Source: an uncultured Leptotrichia sp. (lineage in GTDB: Bacteria; Fusobacteriota; Fusobacteriia; Fusobacteriales; Leptotrichiaceae). Taken from it: a stretch of 6,441 nucleotides of DNA. The notes under the pieces are model-generated. The model was given only the letters and a program-made list of their open reading frames with translations, had not been told where the DNA came from and made no database searches. This document shows, piece after piece, positions 1 to 5,852 of the stretch. Each line of letters begins with the position of its first letter. The first letter of the stretch is position 1. The stretch covers positions 1 to 6,441 of the forward strand of contig CALEXX010000070.1 of NCBI GenBank assembly GCA_937925095.1. Reading direction: 5' to 3'. The position numbers and the translations under genes were made by a program.

Positions 1-170
1 TTGTAATCAGTAATTTCTATGAACCTGAAGTGGAATTTGAACTGGAAGGAAACGGAGTTACAGGTCTGGAAAATGCTCAAGTTTTATTATCAAACTATGA
101 AACAGATCCTGAAATTCGAGATGGAAAAATTATTTTGAAACCATACGAATCAATTATTTTTAAAAAATAA
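1..170 (+). CDS. C-terminal fragment of a GH13 alpha-glucosidase
   Basis: This is the 3' end of a gene that begins before the window. The reading frame from base 3 gives 55 residues and stops at TAA 168-170. The fragment starts VISNFYEPEVEFEL, continues with LLSNYE, and ends LKPYESIIFKK. This pattern (a 'NFS/NFY..EVEFEL' strand, 'LLSNYE', then 'L(R/K)PYE(A/S)..') matches the small C-terminal all-beta domain of GH13 oligo-1,6-glucosidases, trehalose-6-phosphate hydrolases and related cytoplasmic alpha-glucosidases. The catalytic barrel lies outside the window, so the substrate (isomaltose, maltose, trehalose-6-phosphate or sucrose isomers) cannot be decided. A hairpin 30 bases downstream probably ends its transcript, separating it from cinA. 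The family call is an inference from a short tail; the subfamily is unknown. Confidence 0.75.
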   Translation, partial: VISNFYEPEVEFELEGNGVTGLENAQVLLSNYETDPEIRDGKIILKPYESIIFKK

Positions 171-200
171 TGAAAATTATGAATAACAAAAAATAAACTT

Positions 201-250
201 TACCGTTAAATAGGATTCTCATTTTTGAAACTTATTTGACGGTATTTTAA
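201..250 (+). terminator. Hairpin between the glucosidase gene and cinA, likely intrinsic terminator
   Basis: The arm TACCGTTAAATA (201-212) pairs with TATTTGACGGTA (233-244) over 12 positions with one G-U pair. The stem can extend inward through GG/CT, a single A-A mismatch, and TTC/GAA, leaving a loop of about 8 bases. It is followed by ATTTTAAAT, so the U-tract is short. It lies 30 bases after the glucosidase stop and 31 bases before the cinA start. It may terminate the upstream transcript, or form a structured leader of cinA if transcription starts upstream. The stem is clear in the sequence; the role is inferred. Confidence 0.55.
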
Positions 251-262
251 ATAAAAAATGAA

Positions 263-268
263 GAAGGA
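263..268 (+). promoter_or_regulatory. Ribosome-binding site that fixes the cinA start
   Basis: GAAGGA lies 7 bases before the ATG at 276. An in-frame ATG at 258 has only A/T-rich sequence ahead of it, and that longer start would place this site inside the coding region. The start at 276 also begins the protein at MKTEIICVGTE, the usual beginning of CinA family proteins. Confidence 0.75.
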
Positions 269-275
269 AATTAAA

Positions 276-1046
276 ATGAAAACAGAAATTATATGTGTTG
301 GAACAGAATTATTAGTTGGAGATATTGTAAATACGAACGCACAGTATATTTCAGCAAAGCTCACAAATATTGGGATTGATTTGTATTATCAAACTACAGT
401 TGGAGATAATTACGGACGGCTTATGGAGTGTCTGGAAAATGCTTTTAAAAGAGTTGATTTAGTAATTACCACTGGGGGACTTGGACCTACAATTGATGAT
501 ATTACAAAAGAAGTTGTGGCTGATTATTTTGGAGAAGAGCTGGAAATGATTGAGCGGTATTATGATTTGATTGTGAAAAAATATAATGCGAGAGGCTTTG
601 GAGAAGTGGCTTCTGGTGGAAGAAAGGAAGCATCTATTTTAAAAAATTCAAAATTACTGGAAAATGAAGTTGGGCTTGCACCAGGATTTTTTTATGAAAA
701 GAATGATAAAAAAATAATAGTATTGCCAGGACCCCCAAGAGAGATGACGTGGATGGTGGATAATCAAGTTTTACCATTTTTAAAGCAATATTCAAATGAT
801 ATTTTGCTAATGAAAACTCTTGAAATAAAAGGAGTTCCAGAAGGGAAAATTGACGATAGGCTAAAAGATTATTTTGAAATGTCTAATCCAACTGTTGCTC
901 CTTATGCAAAGGAAGGCTGTGTTCACGTAAGAATTGCAATGAAAGGCGATAGAGGGAGTACCGATTATCTGATTGCTGAAATTGATAAAATTGCGAGTGA
1001 AATTATTGAAATTTATCCGCAGGCAGTAGAAATTAAGGAAGATTAG
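276..1046 (+). CDS. cinA: CinA-type nucleotide-binding protein, short form without the amidase domain
   Basis: The protein is 256 residues and probably cytoplasmic. Residues 1 to about 172 form a molybdopterin-binding-like (MoCF/COG1058) domain. Its motifs are GTELLVGDIVNTNA (9-22), TTGGLGPTIDD (65-75) and LPGPPREM (150-157). The usual GTAPG before the last motif reads GLAPG (133-137). Residues about 178-247 fit the CinA KH-like domain (EIKGVPEGKIDDRL, then VHVRIAMKG). In characterised CinA proteins the N-terminal domain hydrolyses ADP-ribose, and a C-terminal PncC domain deamidates nicotinamide mononucleotide. Full-length CinA is about 410-420 residues; this one stops just after the KH-like region, so the amidase is absent or encoded elsewhere. 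The start at 276 is chosen over an in-frame ATG at 258 by its ribosome-binding site. The next gene begins 33 bases downstream, suggesting co-transcription. The family is secure; the exact reaction is inferred. Confidence 0.88.
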   Translation: MKTEIICVGTELLVGDIVNTNAQYISAKLTNIGIDLYYQTTVGDNYGRLMECLENAFKRVDLVITTGGLGPTIDDITKEVVADYFGEELEMIERYYDLIVKKYNARGFGEVASGGRKEASILKNSKLLENEVGLAPGFFYEKNDKKIIVLPGPPREMTWMVDNQVLPFLKQYSNDILLMKTLEIKGVPEGKIDDRLKDYFEMSNPTVAPYAKEGCVHVRIAMKGDRGSTDYLIAEIDKIASEIIEIYPQAVEIKED

Positions 1047-1079
1047 TTACAAAAATTTAAAAAATAAAGGAGAAAAAAT

Positions 1080-1886
1080 ATGGATAATGCTGTAATAAAA
1101 GTCATCGGTATTGGTACAGCGGGAAATGAGGTTTTGAATAAAATTGCCCACAGAAAAATTTCAGGAGTTGAGATTGCGGGAATTGACACGAATCATGAAA
1201 ATTTGAATAAAGAAGTTGAAGTTGTATTACAAAATTCAGATTTAGTATTTATTTTGATGGAAATGTCGGAAAAGAAAAATAGCGAGATTAACGCTATTGT
1301 TGCACAAACTGCAAAAGCGAAGGGAATATTGACAATGACTGTAGCTGTTACATCAGTTAATTTAAATGGAGAAACTGAAGAAATTGAAAAATTGAAAGAA
1401 ATTTCTGACACAGTTATAGTTTTATCACTTAAAAAATTAGCTGAAGCAGATCCTAGTGCAACTTTTGACAAAATATTTGAGAAAAGAGATGAAAGTTTTA
1501 TAAAAAATGTAGAGTTTATTGCAAATGTGATAAATAAACAAGGGGTAGTAAATCTTGATCTTGATGATGTAAAAAAAATGTTAAAGGATTCCAAAACTGC
1601 TGTAACGGTATTTGGTAAAGGTGAGGGGCAGGATAGGATAAAACTTATTTTAGAACAACTATCAAATTATCCTTTTTCAAAAAATCTTTCTAAAAAAGCT
1701 AGAAAAATAATGATAAATATTGTGGGTGGAGCGGATATTGGATTGCAGGAAATACAGGAAATAGTTCAGAAAACATTTCAAAAATTCGGAAGTGATAAAA
1801 CAGGTGTATTATGGGGATATAATATGAATCCTGAAGTTGAAGAAGAAATTGAAGTGGGAATATTAATGACAGACTTCTCTGATTAA
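1080..1886 (+). CDS. Divergent FtsZ-like protein lacking the GTP-binding signature
   Basis: The protein has 268 residues and aligns by eye with FtsZ from its first strand to the end of the globular core. IKVIGIGTAGNEVLN (6-20) matches the T1 loop. IDTNHENL (35-42) matches the T2 region 'NTDAQAL'. SDLVFIL (53-59) precedes the place where FtsZ has GGGTGTG, but here the sequence is MSEKKNSEIN (62-71). The T3 loop (GAGGNPE) is missing, and the PNDRL region reads LSLKKL. DTVIVL (110-115), VVNLDLDDVKKML (156-168), GKGEGQDR (179-186) and MINIVGGADIGLQEI (211-225) follow FtsZ order. The T7-loop NxDxxD (N158, D160, D163) is kept. The protein ends after the core, without the linker and tail that bind FtsA, ZipA or SepF; FtsZ is usually 350-400 residues. 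AGGAG (1068-1072) sits 7 bases before ATG. It probably cannot bind GTP normally and may modulate a true FtsZ. Family membership is well supported; the role is inferred. Confidence 0.8.
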   Translation: MDNAVIKVIGIGTAGNEVLNKIAHRKISGVEIAGIDTNHENLNKEVEVVLQNSDLVFILMEMSEKKNSEINAIVAQTAKAKGILTMTVAVTSVNLNGETEEIEKLKEISDTVIVLSLKKLAEADPSATFDKIFEKRDESFIKNVEFIANVINKQGVVNLDLDDVKKMLKDSKTAVTVFGKGEGQDRIKLILEQLSNYPFSKNLSKKARKIMINIVGGADIGLQEIQEIVQKTFQKFGSDKTGVLWGYNMNPEVEEEIEVGILMTDFSD

Positions 1887-1891
1887 GATAA

Positions 1892-2050
1892 TCTAAAAGG
1901 GTCCCAAATACAATAAAAGAATTAAAGTCGGAAACTGAAATAGTTTATACAAAAAGATTTGAAAAAATAAACAAGAAAATTTAAAAATTTCAAAAGAAAA
2001 TTAAACAGTTAAAAACTGAAAAAAGAGGAAGAAAATTATTATTATTATAA
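1892..2050 (+). pseudogene. Possible decayed coding remnant (lysine-rich, helical)
   Basis: After the ftsZ-like stop, one frame reads SKRVPNTIKELKSETEI, continues through VYTKRFEKINKKI, meets one TAA at 1982-1984, and resumes KFQKKIKQLKTEKRGRK before a TAA at 2048-2050. The two halves together resemble a lysine-rich helix or coiled coil interrupted by a single stop. There is no start codon or ribosome-binding site. The region is so A-rich that lysine-rich open frames arise by chance, so this is only a weak candidate for a gene fragment. The parent family is not recognised. Confidence 0.2.
2035..2047. repeat. Short ATT trinucleotide repeat
   Basis: Four ATT units run from 2035 to 2046 and directly abut the left end of the inverted-repeat element. 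A tract of this kind can vary in length by slippage, but no coding or promoter role is visible. Confidence 0.6.
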
Positions 2051-2052
2051 TA

Positions 2053-2204
2053 GGGCGTGTCTAAAAACTCTCAAAATCATGAATCTTTAACAAATCTTTT
2101 CAGAATCAGAAATATATAAATACTGATTTTATCGTGATTTGTACAATTTATGAAATCAAAAAAACATTAAAAATAACATAGATTCTGAGTTTTCAGACAC
2201 AGCC
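2053..2204. mobile_element. MITE-like non-coding element with terminal inverted repeats
   Basis: The left end GGGCGTGTCTAAAAACTC (2053-2070) is an imperfect inverted copy of the right end, which reads GGCTGTGTCTGAAAACTC on the minus strand (2187-2204). The match resumes with AATC further in (2075-2078 against 2181-2184), giving repeats of about 24-26 bases. TA flanks both sides (2051-2052 and 2205-2206), consistent with insertion at a TA dinucleotide, and the symmetry extends to AATA/TATT. Inside, ACAAATC (2090-2096) pairs with GATTTGT (2136-2142), and AATCAG (2104-2109) with CTGATT (2123-2128), so the whole element can fold as nested hairpins. At about 152 bases it encodes no transposase, so it fits a miniature inverted-repeat element moved by an insertion sequence elsewhere. 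It also sits where two convergent transcripts would end and could act as a terminator. The IS family is not identified. Confidence 0.65.
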
Positions 2205-2208
2205 TATT

Positions 2209-2232
2209 AAAAAAATTCTATTCTTCTGAATT
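2209..2232 (-). terminator. Weak terminator candidate after the 95-residue secreted protein gene
   Basis: Reading the minus strand just after the stop at 2235, AATTC (2232-2228) and GAATT (2218-2214) form a 5-bp stem with a 9-base loop. A run of T's follows (A's at 2209-2215 on the plus strand). The stem is short and AT-rich, so function is doubtful. The neighbouring inverted-repeat element offers a stronger hairpin. Confidence 0.3.
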
Positions 2233-2234
2233 AA

Positions 2235-2522
2235 TTACCGAATGTAGTCAAAAGTCTCCAAAGTCAAATTTCTATTCCCATTTCCATAGAAATATACTTT
2301 AAATATTGTTCCTTTTGAGAATTTATAATAAGTCTGGTCAACAAGTCCTGTAAAATTAAATGTTTTTCCTGACTGAAGGCTAATGCAGTTTGCGAATCTT
2401 TTACCATCTTTTGTTATACCTCTTGAAGTTACACGACATTTTTCTACTGTCCGTAAAGTTTTTTGTGCTGCAAAACTGTAAATACTTCCTAATATTAAAA
2501 ATGCAAAAATAATTTTTTTCAT
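2235..2522 (-). CDS. Small secreted protein of unknown function
   Basis: The 95-residue product begins with a typical signal peptide: MKK, then the hydrophobic core IIFAFLILGSIYSF, with likely cleavage near A18-A19. There is no lipobox cysteine, so the mature protein of about 76 residues should be released to the periplasm or beyond. The mature part is predominantly beta-strand-like and rich in aromatic and basic residues (TYYKF, FKVYFYG, LETFDYI). It contains two cysteines, C29 and C46, that could form a disulfide. AGGAG lies 10 bases before ATG on the minus strand. The gene is the last of the minus-strand block, 96 bases after the 199-residue lipoprotein gene, and meets the ftsZ-like gene tail to tail across the MITE-like element. 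No family is recognised. The gene is supported by its signal peptide and ribosome-binding site. Confidence 0.75.
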   Translation of the reverse strand: MKKIIFAFLILGSIYSFAAQKTLRTVEKCRVTSRGITKDGKRFANCISLQSGKTFNFTGLVDQTYYKFSKGTIFKVYFYGNGNRNLTLETFDYIR

Positions 2523-2618
2523 AACAAATCAACTCCTATTATTACAATCTTTAATCATTCATAAAAATCTATATATATTTCTTTACTTCCATTTCTTTTA
2601 ATTTTTCAGTTTTTATAT

Positions 2619-3218
2619 TTATCTGATGTTCCATGATGATGTTACTATTTCCAGTAATTTCGTAATGTTATTTGGCTTTGCAATTACTGCTACATAATAT
2701 ACTTCATTTTCAGCATCTATAAATATCATTGAAGCCTGAAGATTATTATTCACTGTTTCAGAAAATATCAGATAAGCCTGATGGCCATTTATACTGTTTT
2801 GATAAAGTTTCAGGTTTTCTTTTTTTTGACCCTGATTTACTAGCTCCGCTATCATTTGTGTTGCTGCTTTTCCTGCATTTACTCTTTCTTCAGATGGTAC
2901 TTTATCCAGGATAATCATTTCATTCTCATCATTTTTTATTCCAGCACTTGTAGAATTTGTATTATTCTGGATTTCATTCCAGTTTCCCTTTGGATAATTC
3001 ATAAATCCTACTGTTTCATTTCCAAATCTACCGTTATTTGTGTCCTGTATAACATCACTTTTCTGAAAACTGTTATTTTCTGGTACCTGCTGCACAGAAC
3101 TGTTTTTATTTTCAGAAATTTCATTTTCAGGATTTTCATTATTTTTCTGATTGTCACTCTTCATGGCACACGATAAAAACATCAATATTGTTAAAAATAT
3201 AAACAGAACTTTTTTCAT
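2619..3218 (-). CDS. Predicted lipoprotein, possibly of the PsbP/DcrB-like fold
   Basis: The product has 199 residues. MKKVLFIFLTILMFLSC is a lipoprotein signal with the acylated cysteine at C17; the lipobox FLSC has Phe instead of the commoner Leu at -3. Residues about 18-65 are a low-complexity linker rich in Asn, Glu, Ser and Gln, which would extend the domain from the membrane. Residues 66-199 form a globular domain: GFMNYPKGNW (71-80), MIILDKVPSEE (101-111), a helix around 113-130, HQAYLIFSET (146-155), ASMIFIDAENEVYYVAVIAK (162-181) and a final helix ending SSWNIR. This order (a start like 'GFxNYPKxW', central helix, paired strands, last helix) resembles small PsbP/DcrB-like lipoproteins, but that is an inference by eye. 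AGGAG sits 7 bases before ATG. Only 38 bases separate it from the preceding 371-residue lipoprotein gene, so the two are probably co-transcribed. Confidence 0.8.
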   Translation of the reverse strand: MKKVLFIFLTILMFLSCAMKSDNQKNNENPENEISENKNSSVQQVPENNSFQKSDVIQDTNNGRFGNETVGFMNYPKGNWNEIQNNTNSTSAGIKNDENEMIILDKVPSEERVNAGKAATQMIAELVNQGQKKENLKLYQNSINGHQAYLIFSETVNNNLQASMIFIDAENEVYYVAVIAKPNNITKLLEIVTSSWNIR

Positions 3219-3256
3219 TTGTAATCTCCTCTTTTCCCTTTAAAACTCTATATTTA

Positions 3257-4372
3257 TTACCATATTACTCCCAGCCTTTTTGCAAGTTGTACATAATTTG
3301 CAGGAGGCATCCAGTATTTAATAATTTTTTTGTTTTTATTGAATACATCCAGTGCTTTTTCTTTTTCGCCTTTTTTCAGATAAACATCTATCATAATTCT
3401 GAACAGTTCATTCATCGGATGATTTCTACTACTTTCATAAACAAATTCCGGATATTTTTTTGTATCGACATTTTTATATGCTTCAATTCCTTTTTGTGCA
3501 TAATTCAATATCTCTGAATATTTATCAGGATAATTATGATAAATAAAATCTGTCATAATGAGATATCCTTCTGGATAATCAGGGAAATTTTCTATTAATT
3601 TTTGCGATATTCTTTTAAAGTTAATGTTATCAGGATTTTTTACCGGCGAGTAAAGCATTAGAAGCAGTTTATAATCATCAATTTTTGCTGTTTTATTTCT
3701 TATTTTTTCCTCTTTTTCACTGATTAAAAGTTTTCTATCATCATCATTTCCCGGCGTTCTTACAATTTCTCCTATGGTTTTATCCATTCCTTTTATTTTA
3801 TAGCTGTCAAGTGAAAGAATATTTATAAACTCTATATTCTCATCATAAGGAATTTTCCATTTTTTAAGCGGATAGAAGTACTCAAATTTTACAATCATTT
3901 CTTTTTCGATATATTTTGTGTCATTTTTCTTTAATTCATTTTTCAAAAAAGAAGAGATTTCCTGTTCTATTATTTCTAGCTGTGTAGATCTGCTTTTTCC
4001 TCTTACCAACGAATTAAAGTCTTTGTTTTTATAAAATTTAGACATTGTATAGTTTAAATCGGGATATTTTAGTGACACATTTACATAAGCCAGTTTTATA
4101 TCCCTTCCGTTTCCATTTTTCTGCTTCGTTAGTTCAATTTTATTTATTTTATAAGTAAGATATTTATAACTTTCTTGTGAAGTACGCCAGATATTAAACC
4201 ACATTAAATGATATTCACTAACTTTTTTTGTATCTTCATTTTTTGCTGCATTGATATAATCGCTAAAAGCCGATGCTACTGCCTTTTTATCATCATTTTC
4301 AGAACTTTCACTAATTCCACAGCTTGTTATAAACATAATTGCCAGTAAAATAAATGATATAAATCTTTTCAT
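3257..4372 (-). CDS. Predicted lipoprotein with a helical repeat-like C-terminal half
   Basis: The product has 371 residues. MKRFISFILLAIMFITSC is a lipoprotein signal with a good lipobox (ITSC, C18), so the protein is probably anchored to a membrane and faces the periplasm or the surface. Residues about 28-180 start with a helix (AVASAFSDYINAAKNEDTKKV) followed by alternating strands such as IKLAYVNVSLKYP and MIVKFEYFYPLKKWKI. This layout is reminiscent of NTF2-like or DUF4878/DUF5105-type lipoprotein domains. Residues about 212-371 are mostly helical; LIENFPDYPEGYLIMTDFIY and MNELFRIMIDVYLKKGEKEK with ALDVFNKNKK look like TPR/Sel1-type repeats, which normally bind other proteins. Both domain ideas are inferences. 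AGGAGG lies 4 bases before ATG. The gene ends 38 bases before the 199-residue lipoprotein gene, so a shared transcript is likely. Confidence 0.82.
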   Translation of the reverse strand: MKRFISFILLAIMFITSCGISESSENDDKKAVASAFSDYINAAKNEDTKKVSEYHLMWFNIWRTSQESYKYLTYKINKIELTKQKNGNGRDIKLAYVNVSLKYPDLNYTMSKFYKNKDFNSLVRGKSRSTQLEIIEQEISSFLKNELKKNDTKYIEKEMIVKFEYFYPLKKWKIPYDENIEFINILSLDSYKIKGMDKTIGEIVRTPGNDDDRKLLISEKEEKIRNKTAKIDDYKLLLMLYSPVKNPDNINFKRISQKLIENFPDYPEGYLIMTDFIYHNYPDKYSEILNYAQKGIEAYKNVDTKKYPEFVYESSRNHPMNELFRIMIDVYLKKGEKEKALDVFNKNKKIIKYWMPPANYVQLAKRLGVIW

Positions 4373-4433
4373 GATTCCTCCTGATTTTTCTAATAATAAA
4401 TTTCTGGTTACACTAAAAATGCTATATTTTTTA

Positions 4434-4451
4434 ACTTTTTAATCAAAAAGT
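4434..4451. repeat. Small perfect inverted repeat after the 141-residue lipoprotein gene
   Basis: ACTTTTT (4434-4440) and AAAAAGT (4445-4451) form a 7-bp stem with an AATC loop, 3 bases beyond the minus-strand stop at 4455. In the direction of transcription the following bases are TTAAAAAATA rather than a T-run, so it is a poor match to an intrinsic terminator. It may be only a weak pause or RNA-end structure. Confidence 0.35.
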
Positions 4452-4454
4452 AAA

Positions 4455-4880
4455 CTATTTTTTCATATTTTCTGGAGTAGATGTCACATCTTTGGAAAAT
4501 GTCATTGAAATTCCTGTATCCTGATTATACTGCACTTTTCCATTTTTTACAATAATTTCATCTGATTCCTTGCCATTTCCTACAAGAATGTATCTCCCGT
4601 TGCCCTTACTTTGCATATCATAGGTTCCTGCCTTTGTTATACAGTTCCCATTAACTACATTGTTAAGGCTTATATAGGCAATATTTCCTTTTATTTCAAA
4701 ATATGAATTTTCAAAACATTCCTGACCTGCCACCTTTACAGTCTGCCCTTTTGTAGTCAGCGTTTCCACATTATATTTTCCTGAAATACTGCTTTGGGAA
4801 GCTTTCCCCTTTGCTTCACATCCCATACTCATTAAAATCATTCCTGCCATCATAGCTAGATTTATTTTTTTATTTTTCAT
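4455..4880 (-). CDS. Small beta-rich predicted lipoprotein
   Basis: The product has 141 residues. Its signal (MKNKKINLAMMAGMILMSMGC) ends in a lipobox-like SMGC, placing the lipid on C21. After a short linker, residues 31-131 read as successive strands: ISGKYNVETLTTKG, QTVKVAGQECF, YFEIKGNIAYISLN, TKAGTYDMQ, GRYILVGNG, DEIIVKNGKVQYNQ and ISMTFSK. The start 'ISGKYNVE' and the short up-and-down strands recall lipocalin-like or META/HslJ-like small lipoproteins, but no diagnostic motif is present. Two further cysteines, C55 and C80, could form a disulfide in the oxidising periplasm. AGAGG lies 7 bases before ATG. It follows the paired membrane-protein genes after 58 bases and precedes the 371-residue lipoprotein gene by 82 bases, with only a weak hairpin between. 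Function unknown. Confidence 0.78.
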   Translation of the reverse strand: MKNKKINLAMMAGMILMSMGCEAKGKASQSSISGKYNVETLTTKGQTVKVAGQECFENSYFEIKGNIAYISLNNVVNGNCITKAGTYDMQSKGNGRYILVGNGKESDEIIVKNGKVQYNQDTGISMTFSKDVTSTPENMKK

Positions 4881-4938
4881 TTTTTCACCTCTGTCTGTAT
4901 TTAACTATTCAAAATTCCATCAGCTATTTCTTATCCTA

Positions 4939-5715
4939 TTAAAATAAATGTATATGTGCTTTGCTTCCATATAACAAAACGAATGTGATAATCGGCATAA
5001 AAGGTATAAAAAGAAGCATACTCTGCATTATCTTCATTTTAAAAAGCCTAAATTTTACTTTTGGAATCTGCTTTTTCTGAATTATGTCTATCATGTTGTC
5101 CACAATTTCTGAGATTCTGCTATTTTCTATCATTATATCTGTTTGCAAAGATCCTTTTAAGTTTTTCTCAGGCACAAAACAGATTTCCTTTTTTCCATCA
5201 AGAAGATAGATGTGAGATTTAGATCTGATTATTCGAGTGCCAAATAGAGGAAATAACTCAGTACCCCAGTTATAGCCTTTAATATCCAGTAATTTTCCAT
5301 TTAAATAAAAATCTTCATTTATTATCTCAAGCGTATCTTTTGTTTTTTCTTTTGGATAATAATATTTGTTCCCGTATGTTATACTTATTACAGCACAGCT
5401 AAGTAAAAGCAGTATTCCAATTTTTATCCCGAAAAATATTAATATTTCTGTTATGGTAAAGCAGATAATATTTAGAAGAACTGCTTTTTTCAGATTTTCA
5501 GACACTTCATAAAATACCGTTCCTGTTTCTGTTCTTTCACGGTAAACTGTATCAGCTGCTAAAATTCCAAGTTTTATTTTCTCTTTAGCTTCATCTTCAT
5601 GCTTTTGAATAATCTTACGTAAATTTTTTTTGATTTTTCTATTTTTCATATCAAAAATAATTATTATACTCAAAACTGCAAAATATATTAATGCAAAAAC
5701 TAAACTATATAGCAT
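4939..5715 (-). CDS. Four-helix membrane protein with a YcxB-like cytoplasmic domain (copy 1)
   Basis: The product has 258 residues. Hydrophobic helices lie at about 2-22, 77-97, 98-115 and 231-250. The basic stretch KNRKIKKNLRK (24-34) after helix 1 puts residues 24-76 inside the cell, as a charged, probably helical segment. Helices 2 and 3 form a hairpin, and residues about 116-230 form a second cytoplasmic domain. In it, TLEIINEDFYLNGKLL (128-143), YNWGTELFPLFG (148-159), SHIYLLDGKKEICFVPE (167-183) and a helix SEIVDNMIDIIQKKQ (202-216) recall the YcxB-like/PH-like arrangement of two membrane helices followed by a small beta domain and helix. That match is inferred. GGGAG sits 6 bases before ATG. 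The preceding gene is a close paralogue, about 75% identical over 196 aligned positions. No enzymatic motif is visible, and the function is unknown. Confidence 0.82.
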   Translation of the reverse strand: MLYSLVFALIYFAVLSIIIIFDMKNRKIKKNLRKIIQKHEDEAKEKIKLGILAADTVYRERTETGTVFYEVSENLKKAVLLNIICFTITEILIFFGIKIGILLLLSCAVISITYGNKYYYPKEKTKDTLEIINEDFYLNGKLLDIKGYNWGTELFPLFGTRIIRSKSHIYLLDGKKEICFVPEKNLKGSLQTDIMIENSRISEIVDNMIDIIQKKQIPKVKFRLFKMKIMQSMLLFIPFMPIITFVLLYGSKAHIHLF

Positions 5716-5852
5716 TTTAAACTCCCTGAATTAATAAGATATTCCTTGCAATGTTATATGAATTCTGTCAGCATCCACTTTTAAAATTGTTTTCAGTACC
5801 TGTTTTTACAAAGATAATATTGTTATACACCATATATGCTACCATTATTTTA
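5716..5852. other. Intergenic stretch between the paralogous membrane-protein genes
   Basis: This AT-rich gap holds the copy 1 ribosome-binding site (GGGAG, 5722-5726 on the minus strand). A minus-strand frame starting MVAYMVYNNIIF runs only about 25 codons and has no ribosome-binding site. The motif GCATATATG occurs both at the copy 2 gene end and again shortly after it. No convincing promoter, terminator or RNA was found. Confidence 0.4.

Noticed and set aside
258..260. ATG at 258 as the cinA start
   Set aside because: No Shine-Dalgarno sequence precedes it, and the extra MKKEIK would be encoded by the ribosome-binding site of the better start at 276.
1193..1594. Minus-strand open frame of 133 codons inside the ftsZ-like gene
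   Set aside because: It is antisense to a gene with clear FtsZ-family similarity, its product is a Phe/Ser/Ile-rich mirror of AT-rich coding DNA, and it has no convincing ribosome-binding site.
2006..2018. CAGTT-AAA-AACTG hairpin as a terminator of the ftsZ-like gene
   Set aside because: The stem is only 5 bp with a 3-base loop and no T-run follows; in such AT-rich DNA it is expected by chance.
2053..2204. Inverted-repeat element as a CRISPR array or riboswitch
   Set aside because: There are no repeated direct units with spacers and no recognisable riboswitch core; paired terminal repeats with flanking TA fit a MITE better.
2729..3176. Two overlapping plus-strand open frames (2729-2914 and 2856-3176)
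   Set aside because: Both are antisense to the 199-residue lipoprotein gene; the products are Phe/Cys/Ile-rich shadows with no domain pattern, whereas the minus strand has a signal peptide, lipobox and good ribosome-binding site.
3287..3517. Plus-strand open frame of 76 codons
   Set aside because: It is antisense to the C-terminal half of the 371-residue lipoprotein and has shadow-like composition.
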